From contig NZ_FNEK01000057.1 in the NCBI RefSeq assembly GCF_900099935.1, positions 1-32,122 of the forward strand: 32,122 nucleotides of DNA, in the 5' to 3' direction. Numbering within the stretch: the first letter of the stretch is position 1; the number at the start of each line of letters is the position of its first letter. Positions 8,214 through 15,579 of the stretch are shown in pieces. Made by a program: the position numbers and the translations under genes. This stretch comes from Aliiruegeria lutimaris. Its GTDB lineage: Bacteria; Pseudomonadota; Alphaproteobacteria; Rhodobacterales; Rhodobacteraceae. The notes beneath the pieces were generated by a model. The model did no database searches and was not told the origin of the DNA. It saw only the letters and a program-made list of their open reading frames with translations.

Positions 8214-9278
8214 TCAGTAAACGAGCGTTGTCGCCTTTCCGTCGCTTCTTGAAAAAACATGCGTGGCGTCGCGGTTCCAACCGACGGTTATTTCCTCGCC
8301 CTCATCAGGAACCGAGCCGCCGGAATATGACACCACAATGGCCGTGCCAGCGTCTGTCCGCATATGAATCAGGAATACCTTGCCTTCATATTCGATACTT
8401 TGAACGCGGGCCCTGACCTTGAAATCCAGATCTTCTGCCGGGAAAGCCAAGCTTTCCGGCCGGATGCCGAACAGGCACTCCGATAGCTTGAGGCCGCCAG
8501 CGATCTTCAGATCGGCAGGAAAGGCCACTTCCAACGAATCCAGAATGTTTGTCGGTGGCGTTCCGATGAAGGTCGCGGAAAAGGTATTAGCGGGATGCTC
8601 ATATAGCTCTTTTGGCGTGCCTACTTGGGCGACGACACCCGCGTTCATCAGCACGACGCGATCCGACATCGATAATGCCTCGCTCTGGTCATGCGTTACA
8701 TAGACGATCGTGATCCCGAGTTTCTTGTTTAGCGAACGGATTTCGCTGCGGATCTCCACTCGCAGCTTGGCGTCAAGATTGGACAAGGGCTCGTCCATCA
8801 AGACAAGCGGACGCCCCGAGACCAGCACCCGTGCCAGCGCGACACGTTGCTGCTGGCCACCGGACAATTGGCCCGGTTTGCGGTCCAGCAAATTGCCAAG
8901 CGCCATCAGTTCGGCCACTCGGTCGACACTCTTTTTCTTCTCGGCCTTCGGAACTTTTCGGATCCTCAACCCGTATGAGATGTTCTCCTCGATGGTCATA
9001 TGCGGGAACAGCGCGTAGTTTTGAAATACCATGCCGAGGTTGCGCTCTGCCGCTGGTTTGCCCGCCACATCCGCCCCGTTGATCAGGATCTGTCCACCGC
9101 TGACCTCGTCGAGCCCGCAGATCAGCCGAAGCAACGTGCTCTTGCCGCATCCAGACGGCCCGAGGAGGGTCAGAAACCCGCCGGGTTCGATGCCGAAATT
9201 GACATCCGAAAGGACCTCGACAGCCCCCCAGCTTTTCCTGAGGTTCTTGACTTCGATTGATGCGCCACTGTTGCTCAT
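8214..9278 (-). CDS. ABC transporter ATP-binding protein (UgpC/MalK-like)
   Basis: A 354-residue cytoplasmic ATPase. Walker A is GPSGCGKST (40-48), the Q-loop is VFQNYALFPH, the signature is LSGGQ (138-142), Walker B is LVLMDEP (~158-164) and the H-loop is VTHDQSEA. After about residue 235 a TOBE/OB-type regulatory domain typical of MalK and UgpC follows, with GIRPES. Its ATG overlaps the repressor's stop by four bases, so it is translationally coupled to it. It should energise the Ugp-like importer. In E. coli UgpC this C-terminal region mediates inhibition by phosphate signalling; whether that applies here is unknown. Confidence 0.93.
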   Translation of the reverse strand: MSNSGASIEVKNLRKSWGAVEVLSDVNFGIEPGGFLTLLGPSGCGKSTLLRLICGLDEVSGGQILINGADVAGKPAAERNLGMVFQNYALFPHMTIEENISYGLRIRKVPKAEKKKSVDRVAELMALGNLLDRKPGQLSGGQQQRVALARVLVSGRPLVLMDEPLSNLDAKLRVEIRSEIRSLNKKLGITIVYVTHDQSEALSMSDRVVLMNAGVVAQVGTPKELYEHPANTFSATFIGTPPTNILDSLEVAFPADLKIAGGLKLSECLFGIRPESLAFPAEDLDFKVRARVQSIEYEGKVFLIHMRTDAGTAIVVSYSGGSVPDEGEEITVGWNRDATHVFSRSDGKATTLVY

Positions 9279-10054
9279 GCCAGTATTACCTCGATGTTTG
9301 CCCCCTTGAGTTGGACATGGCTGTCCTCATCAAGACCCGTATCCGTGATGATGCAGTTCAACTGATCGAAACCAGCCGTGTGCACGAAACCGTTGGCCGA
9401 CACTTTGCCGTGGTGGGCCACGACAACGTTGCGCCGAGATGAGGCGATCGCCTCCTTTTGGATCTGGCTATAGATCTCGTCCGCGATCGAGATCGACCGG
9501 CGCGCGATGTCGATCGCCGAACAGCATAGGAAGGCCACGTCAAAGGACAACGATCGCAGCGCCGCAATCGCCAGCGTTCCGGTGAAGGAATCGTTTGTGT
9601 CCCGATAGCTACCGCCGATCAGGTAGAAATGCCGGATGTCCTGCTCCATCAGTTGGTTTGCAATCCCGAGACAGGTCGTTACGTAATGGCAGTCGGGCTT
9701 AAGATGGGCGTAGGCGGCAATCGCGAGTGCTGTGGTTCCGGCGTCGAGATATACAACCTCGTCGCCTGACAGCATCTCGATGGCTACCTTGCCAATCCGG
9801 GCCTTTTCCGCGTGCCCGACACTCTTGCGTTCTTCGTTGGACACATCGGCCATGATGGCCGAATTGATCATCACGCCGCCATGGGTCCGCGTGACCACAC
9901 CCATCTGGCCCAGCTCCTTCAGGTCGCGCCGGATGGTCACGTTGGAGACGCCGAATTCCTCGGACAGATCCCGAACGCCGACTGACCCGCGCTCTTCGAC
10001 GAGCTTGGCTATCTTGCGCCGCCGCACACCGGCCAAGTCGAAGGTGTCCTTCAT
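9275..10054 (-). CDS. DeoR/GlpR-family transcriptional repressor
   Basis: A 259-residue cytoplasmic regulator. Residues ~10-60 form the winged helix-turn-helix with DLSEEFGVSNVTIRRDLKEL, followed by the family hallmark THGG. Residues ~80-245 form the DeoRC sensor domain, with LDAGTTALAIA, which binds a phosphorylated metabolite in relatives such as GlpR. The start at 10054 has GGAG seven bases upstream. It is the first gene of the transporter operon, so it should autoregulate; a promoter with palindromic half-sites lies 95-140 bases upstream. DeoR regulators usually sense sugar or polyol phosphates, which fits a phosphoester catabolic operon. Confidence 0.93.
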   Translation of the reverse strand: MKDTFDLAGVRRRKIAKLVEERGSVGVRDLSEEFGVSNVTIRRDLKELGQMGVVTRTHGGVMINSAIMADVSNEERKSVGHAEKARIGKVAIEMLSGDEVVYLDAGTTALAIAAYAHLKPDCHYVTTCLGIANQLMEQDIRHFYLIGGSYRDTNDSFTGTLAIAALRSLSFDVAFLCCSAIDIARRSISIADEIYSQIQKEAIASSRRNVVVAHHGKVSANGFVHTAGFDQLNCIITDTGLDEDSHVQLKGANIEVILA

Positions 10055-10147
10055 TGCATGGCTCCGATCGACTGCGATCGTTTGCTGCAGATCAACACGT
10101 AACTCTCCCCCCAAGCGTTCAAGAAAAACCATCAATGAACACAAATG

Positions 10148-10176
10148 AACATATAATAGCGATCATATTCGGTCAA
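10148..10176 (-). promoter_or_regulatory. Putative sigma-70 promoter of the deoR-ABC operon
   Basis: On the minus strand, TTGACC (complement at 10171-10176) is followed after 17 bases by TATGTT (complement at 10148-10153). TTGACC matches the -35 consensus at five of six positions; the -10 is moderate. It points toward the repressor gene and would leave a leader of roughly 85 bases. Confidence 0.55.
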
Positions 10177-10194
10177 GTATGATCTTATATGATC
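10161..10194. promoter_or_regulatory. Putative DeoR operator: three TATGATC/GATCATA half-sites
   Basis: A perfect inverted repeat, GATCATA (10161-10167) and TATGATC (10178-10184), encloses the -35 box in its ten-base spacer. A third half-site, TATGATC (10188-10194), lies exactly ten bases further, on the same helical face, and also forms the near-palindrome GATCTTATATGATC. A repressor bound here would block the -35 region. The cognate protein is most likely the adjacent DeoR regulator (inference). Confidence 0.6.
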
Positions 10195-10275
10195 ACTCTA
10201 GAAGCGCAGAAGTATACAATTGCCACCCGTGCGTCAGGCGCACAATGCACTGAGATCAGCAATGAAATGGGCCAA

Positions 10276-10851
10276 TTACAGGCGCGGGGCGATCGGCTTC
10301 CAACTATGCACCACGGCCATTCCAGCGAGTGTCGCCTGCCAGTAGTGACCCTGAAATGGCTGGTCCGCCGCCCTGCTGATCGGGCGATTCTGATATTGGC
10401 AAAACAGCAGGCTACCCACGGCGCCATGCGACACCACCGCTACGTCGCCGGCCCCATGCTCTCGAACAATGCGTGCAACCGCCTGCGCGACTCGCCGCTG
10501 TGCGTCCCCGGCACGCTCCCATCCCCGCACCCGTCGGTCTGGTTCCGCAAAGAACGCTTCTGCCACCCTCTCAAATTCGTCCGGCGGCAAAAATCCCGTG
10601 GCGCTGCGGTCATTTTCGCCAAGATCTTCATCGATCTGGATCCGCGTCAGATGACGCGCTGCCAGAACCTCCGCAGCTTCGATTGCCTTGGTTTCGGCAC
10701 TTGACCATATCGACGTTACACCGGCGACATCGGGGCTGTCGGCAAATGCTTTCATGCGCGCGAACCCGATTTCGCTAAGACCCCATTGTCGGATGTCTAG
10801 CTGCGGGTCGACGACAACTTCAGGATGGGTGATAAAGATCAGTCTCGACAT
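10276..10851 (-). CDS. Histidine-phosphatase-like protein with non-canonical RHG motif (paralogue 1)
   Basis: A 191-residue cytoplasmic protein with the phosphoglycerate-mutase-like fold signatures. The nucleophile region reads ITHPEV, so His9 is kept but the flanking Arg and Gly of the usual RHG are Thr and Pro. The second phosphate-binding Arg, in SSxxxRA, is Lys55 (SSAETKAIEAA). The second catalytic His is H142 in SHGAVGSLLF. A block ENDRSATGFLPP at ~79-90 is shared almost exactly with the paralogue at 12540-13127. The start at 10851 follows AAGG at seven bases. It lies 221 bases upstream of the repressor gene, transcribed in the same direction, with the operator region between them. The substrate is unknown; a phosphatase role is probable but the altered pocket could change the chemistry. 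Confidence 0.82.
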   Translation of the reverse strand: MSRLIFITHPEVVVDPQLDIRQWGLSEIGFARMKAFADSPDVAGVTSIWSSAETKAIEAAEVLAARHLTRIQIDEDLGENDRSATGFLPPDEFERVAEAFFAEPDRRVRGWERAGDAQRRVAQAVARIVREHGAGDVAVVSHGAVGSLLFCQYQNRPISRAADQPFQGHYWQATLAGMAVVHSWKPIAPRL

Positions 10852-10881
10852 TTGGGCACCTTAGCAGGTCGACAGGTGGTT

Positions 10882-11039
10882 TCATTTGTGGACGGCCCCG
10901 GTTTTACAGGGGTTTTCTCGACTGACGATGATCGTCGCGGGTTGCGGTCATTTGTCCGGCCTGTTGACGCGGTACGTTTGACCGCTGGCCTTGATGAAGT
11001 CCGCACGCCGGGTCCCAATTAGACTAAAAAGGTTTGAAC
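10882..11039 (+). repeat. 158-bp dispersed repeat, copy A
   Basis: This repeat starts TCATTTGTGGACGG and ends GGTTTGAAC. It aligns along its whole length with copy B at 11616-11774, with long matching blocks such as GACCGCTGGCCTTGATGAAG, and both copies stop aligning at the same bases. Inside it, TCATTTGTGGACGG and TCATTTGTCCGGCC recur in related form. It could be an orphan IS end or a small non-autonomous element; the family is unassigned. No gene is seen between 10852 and 11152: the repeat fills the first half of this gap, and the rest (11040-11152) is the 3' flank of the IS110 remnant, with nothing else recognised. Confidence 0.8.
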
Positions 11040-11152
11040 CCCAGACAGCACCTCGGGGTGTCCTGGTAGCGGTCCTGTTGACCATCATCAATCACATCTG
11101 CCCTTGCATCTCGTCGCGGTGCCGATGGGCCGCCGCGTTATTCCTCCTTCGT

Positions 11153-11615
11153 TCAGATGGCCAGTGCGGCCTTGTAGGTCTCTCCCTTCACGAGCAGCGC
11201 CCAGGCGGTTCGGGCGGTCTTGTTGGCGATGACCACCGTCACGAGTCGTGTCGGTTTTTGTTCGAGCAGTGATCTGACCCAGGCGCCGTTCCGCGTGTCG
11301 GTCGTCTCCGCGCGTTGCGTCACCGAGGTAGCCCCGACGACCAGCAATCGACGCAGGTACCCATTCCCCATCTTTGACACGCGCCCCAACCGGTCCTTGC
11401 CGCCCGACGAGTTCTGCCGTGGCACGAGCCCCAGCCAGGCCGCAAACTGTCGGCCAGATCGGAATACGGTCGGATCCGCAGGCTGGCGGCGAGGGCCGTG
11501 GCGGTGATGATGCCGACACCCGGGATCGTCTCGAGACGTTGGCTTGCCTGGTTCTGCCGATGCCACGCCATCAATTGCCGTTCGATCTTGCCAACCTCTC
11601 CGGCAAGGGGTGGTG
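11153..11615 (-). pseudogene. IS110-family transposase, C-terminal fragment with frameshift
   Basis: This encodes the C-terminal Transposase_20-type region of an IS110/IS1111 transposase: RLETIPGVGIITATALAA, then GRQFAAWLGLVPRQNSSGGK and MGNGYLRRLLVVGA. The two parts are in different frames, and the switch lies near position 11477. The N-terminal DEDD catalytic half is missing; the gene is cut at about 11615, exactly where repeat copy B begins. It is a dead remnant. Confidence 0.85.
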
Positions 11616-11774
11616 TCATTTGTGGACGGCTCCTTTTGCGCAAGGGTTGATTTGAGCTTCTGACGATCATTGCGGGTTGCGGTCATGTGTCCGGCCTGTT
11701 GATGCGGTGCATATGACCGCTGGCCTTGATGAAGTCCGCTTGCAGGGTTCCTATCAGACGGACGAGCTTTGAAC
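11616..11774 (+). repeat. 158-bp dispersed repeat, copy B
   Basis: This is a second copy, in the same orientation as copy A. Its left boundary cuts the IS110 transposase remnant, which suggests that the repeat, or the element it belonged to, inserted there. Its right boundary (GCTTTGAAC) abuts the fragment of a possible phage structural gene. No convincing terminal inverted repeats are visible. Confidence 0.8.
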
Positions 11775-12328
11775 TGTCCACGTATTCCTTCACGGTCGAT
11801 GTCGGGGCCGGCGGCACGGTTGCTGTCGGTGTCGTTGGCCGGTTTGGATATGGTGATGCGATCGCCGCGAACGTGGTCGTGGGCGGCGTCACTGCGACGC
11901 TGTTTGACTACATCAACAGCGCCAACTCCCACGTCCGCTTCGCCATAGCCGTGGGCGTTCCCGCCGGAACCGTCGAAATCGCTGTGACCTGTTCCGCTGT
12001 CGCCTCGCGTCTTGGCATCCACACCTGGACGATCAACGGGGCCGATGCGACCGGAGCGGCTTCCGTCGCCGTCAATGGAACCTCGGCGTCCATCGACGCG
12101 CCCGCCGGCGGTGCCTTGCTCGCCATCGGCGCATCCATCAATCCGGCAAGCCAGAACATCGACTGGACGGGACTCGCGGAAAGAACCGAGTGGACGAACT
12201 ATGGGGATACCTTCGGATCGGGTGCAGCTGATGCGGAGTTCGGCAGCGCGAGTGCGGGGCATGCCGTCGAGATGACCACGGACGGGAATTTCCTACAGAT
12301 TGCTTTGCTGGCGGTTCCGCCGCAGTGA
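11775..12328 (+). pseudogene. Possible phage structural protein, 5'-truncated fragment
   Basis: About 185 residues rich in Gly, Ala, Val and Thr, with alternating hydrophobic pattern suggesting beta sandwiches, ending in GNFLQIALLAVPPQ. The open frame extends back to an ATG at 11726 inside the repeat, but similarity to a real protein cannot begin before the repeat ends at 11774, so the native N-terminus is lost. The composition resembles structural or decoration proteins in alphaproteobacterial prophages. I cannot name a family with confidence. Together with the terminase piece at 131-703 it may come from the same degraded prophage. Confidence 0.4.
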
Positions 12329-12539
12329 TTGGCCAGAAAGAGCATCGCATGCGCGGTTAGTTTGCCGAAATCACGGACATTTGAGTCAAATTATCGGATG
12401 ACCGCTGGCCGTTCGGCAGTTGCCACACACCGACCTCAACATCCGTCAAACGGGGCGGATGCCGGCCGTTGGTAGCGTAGAACACCAAAGTTCGTCCAGC
12501 GGACTTTCCTGACTTCCATTAGTCCGGCAACATGAGATC

Positions 12540-13127
12540 ATGTCACAAATCGTTCGATACCTTTCACACCCTCAAGTCTCTATCGATCTTACCAAGCCTG
12601 TTCCAAGTTGGTCGCTGAACGAGCAGGGATCAAAACGTGTTGCGGCGCTCGCTTCGTCTAATGCTTTTCTTGGCACCCGGTACGTGATCAGCAGCGCTGA
12701 GAACAAGGCGATTGAAACCGCCACACCACTGGCGGAAGCACTCGGATGCCATCTGGAAATACGCGAGGCGATGCACGAGAACGATCGCAGCGCGACCGGG
12801 TTTCTTCCTCCCGAGGAGTTCGAAGCCGTTGCAGATCAGTTTTTCGCCTCCCCCGAGGAGAGCGTCAGGGGCTGGGAAACCGCAAAACAGGCTCAAACTC
12901 GGATTGTCGGAGAGGTTCGCGAATGCCTCAGATCGCGCCCATCGGGGGATGTTCTGTTTGTCGGCCATGGTGGCGTGGGAACACTCCTGTTTTGCCACCT
13001 TTCCGGCCTTCCGATCAGCCGGGAACACGATCAAGGCCCGGGAGGCGGTGGCTGCTTTTTCGAATTCACCGGACCATGGGGCATACCAAACGCATGCTGG
13101 AAGCCCTTGGAAACGTTGACCGCCTAA
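12540..13127 (+). CDS. Histidine-phosphatase-like protein with non-canonical RHG motif (paralogue 2)
   Basis: A 195-residue cytoplasmic paralogue of the protein encoded at 10276-10851. The nucleophile region is LSHPQV (His10, with Ser and Pro instead of the Arg and Gly of RHG). SSAENKAIETA has Lys56 where an Arg is usual, and H143 lies in GHGGVGTLLF. The block HENDRSATGFLPPEEFE (79-95) and the later SVRGWE are nearly identical between the two proteins, suggesting these residues form a family-specific active-site loop with Arg83. It precedes the AfuA-like transporter operon by 319 bases on the same strand. Function is unknown; pairing with a second importer plus phosphatase set argues for a role in organophosphate use. 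Confidence 0.82.
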   Translation: MSQIVRYLSHPQVSIDLTKPVPSWSLNEQGSKRVAALASSNAFLGTRYVISSAENKAIETATPLAEALGCHLEIREAMHENDRSATGFLPPEEFEAVADQFFASPEESVRGWETAKQAQTRIVGEVRECLRSRPSGDVLFVGHGGVGTLLFCHLSGLPISREHDQGPGGGGCFFEFTGPWGIPNACWKPLETLTA

Positions 13128-13349
13128 GCTCGGCATCCATGTGGATAACCCTGGACTAGTCCTTCCCGCTCTTTGAGGGCTCATGAAGAATAGTCACCGG
13201 ATGATACCCAGCGATTGGACACATTTCTTACCCAATCGCAGGCGAACCCTTGGCATTGCCGGCGGGGTTAGAGCGCGTGGTTGCATGTGCCGGCCTCAGT
13301 CGGATTTCATGAGAGGCTGGCTAGTGATGTCGCGGGGTAAATTATTGTC

Positions 13350-13378
13350 TTGGAATGGAAACTTCGATCCCGTCTAAT
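13350..13378 (+). promoter_or_regulatory. Putative sigma-70 promoter of the AfuA-like transporter operon
   Basis: TTGGAA (13350-13355) and TCTAAT (13373-13378) are separated by exactly 17 bases and point to the binding-protein gene, whose start is about 60 bases past the predicted transcription start. The -10 matches consensus at five of six positions, the -35 at four. No coding sequence is convincing in the 319-base gap 13128-13446; this promoter and the overlapping palindrome are what I see in it. Confidence 0.5.
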
Positions 13379-13405
13379 GAATGATGCGCATCCGCGTTAT
13401 TAGAC
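13372..13405. promoter_or_regulatory. Palindromic operator overlapping the -10 box
   Basis: GTCTAAT (13372-13378) and ATTAGAC (13399-13405) are perfect inverted arms 20 bases apart. A second perfect palindrome, GATGCGCATC (13383-13392), sits almost at the centre. The left arm contains the predicted -10 hexamer, so a bound regulator would block the promoter. No regulator gene is adjacent in this operon, so the binding protein is unknown. Confidence 0.5.
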
Positions 13406-13446
13406 CGGGCTGCCAATGCCCGGCCAATCCGATTTTGGGAGGCCTC

Positions 13447-14430
13447 ATGAAGACAGTGTTCAGGACAATGGCGCTTTCGTCTGCTCTTGCTTTTGCAGCA
13501 ACGATGGCATCGGCGGAAGGGTCCGTGACGGTTTACACCGCCGTACCTCAGAATTTCATCGACGCACTCGTGCCGATGTTCGAGGAGAAGACGGGAACCT
13601 CGGTCGAGATCATCAAGGCAGGATCCGGCGAGCTGCTCAACCGGTTGACGGCCGAAGCCGACAGCCCCATGGCAGACGTTCTCTGGAGCGTCGACGGTAC
13701 GGTCATCGACTTCAACCCGGACCTCTTCGAAGCCTACGAGGCGGCCGGCTCGGACATGCTCGCCGACGGAATGAAGCAAAGCGACATGTGGACACCCTTC
13801 ACCGCTGTCGTGATGGTTCTGATCGTCAATGAGGGCGAACTTGATGGGCTGCCCAAGCCCGACAGCTGGGCCGGACTCGCCGATCCGCAATATGACAACA
13901 AGATCTCCTCGGCCCGCGCCGAGGCATCCGGGTCGGCCTATATCCAGCTAGCCACTGTTCTTCAGGCTTTTGGCGGCGAAGAGGCGGGCTGGGACGTCTA
14001 CAAGGGGCTGCTGTCCAACTTCGTTCTCTCTGACAGTTCGGGCGCCGTGCCACGTTTCGTCAATGACGGGGAACTGGCTGTTGGTGTAACGCTCGAAGAC
14101 GCGGCTCTGCGCTACGTCGAAGGCGGCGGCCCGGTCGAAATCGTCTACCCCTCCGAAGGCACCGCCATCGCCCCCGATGCAATGGCATTGGTCGCCGGTG
14201 CGCCCAATGGCGACAATGGCAAGGCGTTCCTCGACTTCATGCTATCTGCCGATGCGCAGGCCGTGGTTGCCGAGCAGGGCCGTCGCCCCGTGCGGTCCGA
14301 TGTAGGGTCCAATCCTGCGCTCTTGCCGCTCGATCAGGTGAACTCCGTTGGATATGACGCCGCTTGGGCGGCCGAAAACCGGGCGCGTCTTGTCGACCAG
14401 TGGAAAGACATGGTTCTGGACGTGCAGTAA
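13447..14430 (+). CDS. ABC transporter periplasmic binding protein, AfuA/FbpA type
   Basis: A 327-residue periplasmic binding protein. The signal peptide is residues 1-22, cut after MASA. GGGAGG six bases upstream supports the ATG at 13447. The mature start VTVYTAVPQNFIDALVPMFE and the segment KAGSGELLNRLTAEADSPMADVLW are typical of the FbpA/AfuA/PhnS group. In ferric-binding FbpA a Tyr pair binds iron; the aligned stretch here, GELAVGVTLEDAALRYVEGG, has no such pair, so iron is unlikely. Relatives without it bind sugar phosphates (AfuA) or 2-aminoethylphosphonate. Together with the PP2C-like gene at the end of the operon and the upstream histidine-phosphatase-like gene, an organophosphate or phosphonate ligand is the best guess. 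Confidence 0.85.
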   Translation: MKTVFRTMALSSALAFAATMASAEGSVTVYTAVPQNFIDALVPMFEEKTGTSVEIIKAGSGELLNRLTAEADSPMADVLWSVDGTVIDFNPDLFEAYEAAGSDMLADGMKQSDMWTPFTAVVMVLIVNEGELDGLPKPDSWAGLADPQYDNKISSARAEASGSAYIQLATVLQAFGGEEAGWDVYKGLLSNFVLSDSSGAVPRFVNDGELAVGVTLEDAALRYVEGGGPVEIVYPSEGTAIAPDAMALVAGAPNGDNGKAFLDFMLSADAQAVVAEQGRRPVRSDVGSNPALLPLDQVNSVGYDAAWAAENRARLVDQWKDMVLDVQ

Positions 14431-14490
14431 CACAAGTGCTGCCAGGCGCACCTGTCGCGCCCGGCTTCTCCTTCTCGTGAGGTAGCCTTC

Positions 14491-15579
14491 ATGGCCTCGG
14501 TCGACATCACCGGGCTCCGCAAGCTTTACGGCGACGTGGTGGCCCTTTCCGACATCAATATCTCGATCCCGTCAGGAGCTTTCTACACGCTTCTGGGTCC
14601 ATCAGGCTGTGGGAAGACCACGCTCTTGCGGACCATCGCGGGGTTCCATGACCAGGATGCAGGTTCCATCTCACTAGATGGCAATCCGATCGAGACCTTG
14701 CCGGCGCATCGCCGCGATGTGGGCATGGTGTTTCAGGATTACGCGATCTTTCCCCATATCAGTGTCCGTGAGAACGTTGCCTTCGGGCTGAAACAGAAGA
14801 AGGTGCCGCGCGCGGAGATGGATCGGCGGGTGACCGAGGTTCTGGACGTGGTCCAGCTTGGCGCCTTCGCCGACCGAATGCCGCATGAGTTGTCTGGCGG
14901 TCAACAGCAGCGCGTGGGCCTCGCCCGGGCTATCGTTGTCCGGCCAAAGGTCCTGCTGATGGATGAGCCGCTGTCCAATCTGGATGCGCGGTTGCGGGTC
15001 GATCTCCGGGCGGAGCTTCGCCGCATTCAGAAGGATCTTGGCATCACGACGATCTACGTGACCCACGACCAAGAAGAGGCGCTGGCCATGTCGGACACGG
15101 TCTGTGTGATGCACCAGGGCGTCATCCAGCAAGCAGCCAGCCCACTCGATATCTACCTGATGCCAGCAAACCGCTTTGTGGCGACCTTCGTGGGCGCCAA
15201 CTCCTTTTTGGCTCTCACCCGTGACACGGACCAGCTACGCCTCACGTCGGGCGGCGCCTTGGTGAGCCACAAAGCTCTTGGCGAGCAGGGCGAGACGCTG
15301 GTCTGTGCCGTACGGCCCGAAGTATTGCGCGTGGCGCCCGGAGAGGTTCAAGCTGCCGAGGATGAAGTTTCAATCCCCGCGAAGCTGAGCAATGTCAGTT
15401 TCATCGGCCGGGAAATGGAGGTCCTAGCGCGCACCGACTCCGGTGAAGTGGTCAAATCCCTTGCCCGGCCTGACCCCGCGGTGATCGCGCTTGATCCGGG
15501 CAGCGCAGTCAGCATGTGCGTTCGCAGGGATGACCTTGCCTTTTTTGAAGACAGTGAAACCGGGCGAAGGCTGGCATGA
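14491..15579 (+). CDS. ABC transporter ATP-binding protein (AfuC/PotA type)
   Basis: A 362-residue cytoplasmic ATPase: Walker A GPSGCGKT (36-43), Q-loop VFQDYAIFPH, signature LSGGQQQR, Walker B VLLMDEP, H-loop VTHDQEEA. A C-terminal TOBE domain follows from about residue 240, with AVRPEVLRV. It lies 60 bases downstream of the binding-protein gene, and its stop overlaps the permease start by four bases (ATGA). It powers the fused permease. Confidence 0.93.
   Translation: MASVDITGLRKLYGDVVALSDINISIPSGAFYTLLGPSGCGKTTLLRTIAGFHDQDAGSISLDGNPIETLPAHRRDVGMVFQDYAIFPHISVRENVAFGLKQKKVPRAEMDRRVTEVLDVVQLGAFADRMPHELSGGQQQRVGLARAIVVRPKVLLMDEPLSNLDARLRVDLRAELRRIQKDLGITTIYVTHDQEEALAMSDTVCVMHQGVIQQAASPLDIYLMPANRFVATFVGANSFLALTRDTDQLRLTSGGALVSHKALGEQGETLVCAVRPEVLRVAPGEVQAAEDEVSIPAKLSNVSFIGREMEVLARTDSGEVVKSLARPDPAVIALDPGSAVSMCVRRDDLAFFEDSETGRRLA

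Noticed and set aside
11153-12262. A 369-codon open frame on the minus strand that looks like one long gene
   Set aside because: It is a chimera: its 3' part is the IS110 transposase remnant, and its 5' part crosses repeat copy B and the antisense of the possible phage fragment.
13183-13377. A 64-codon open frame in the gap before the AfuA-like operon
   Set aside because: No ribosome site of quality, no family similarity, and it overlaps the predicted promoter; the gap looks regulatory.
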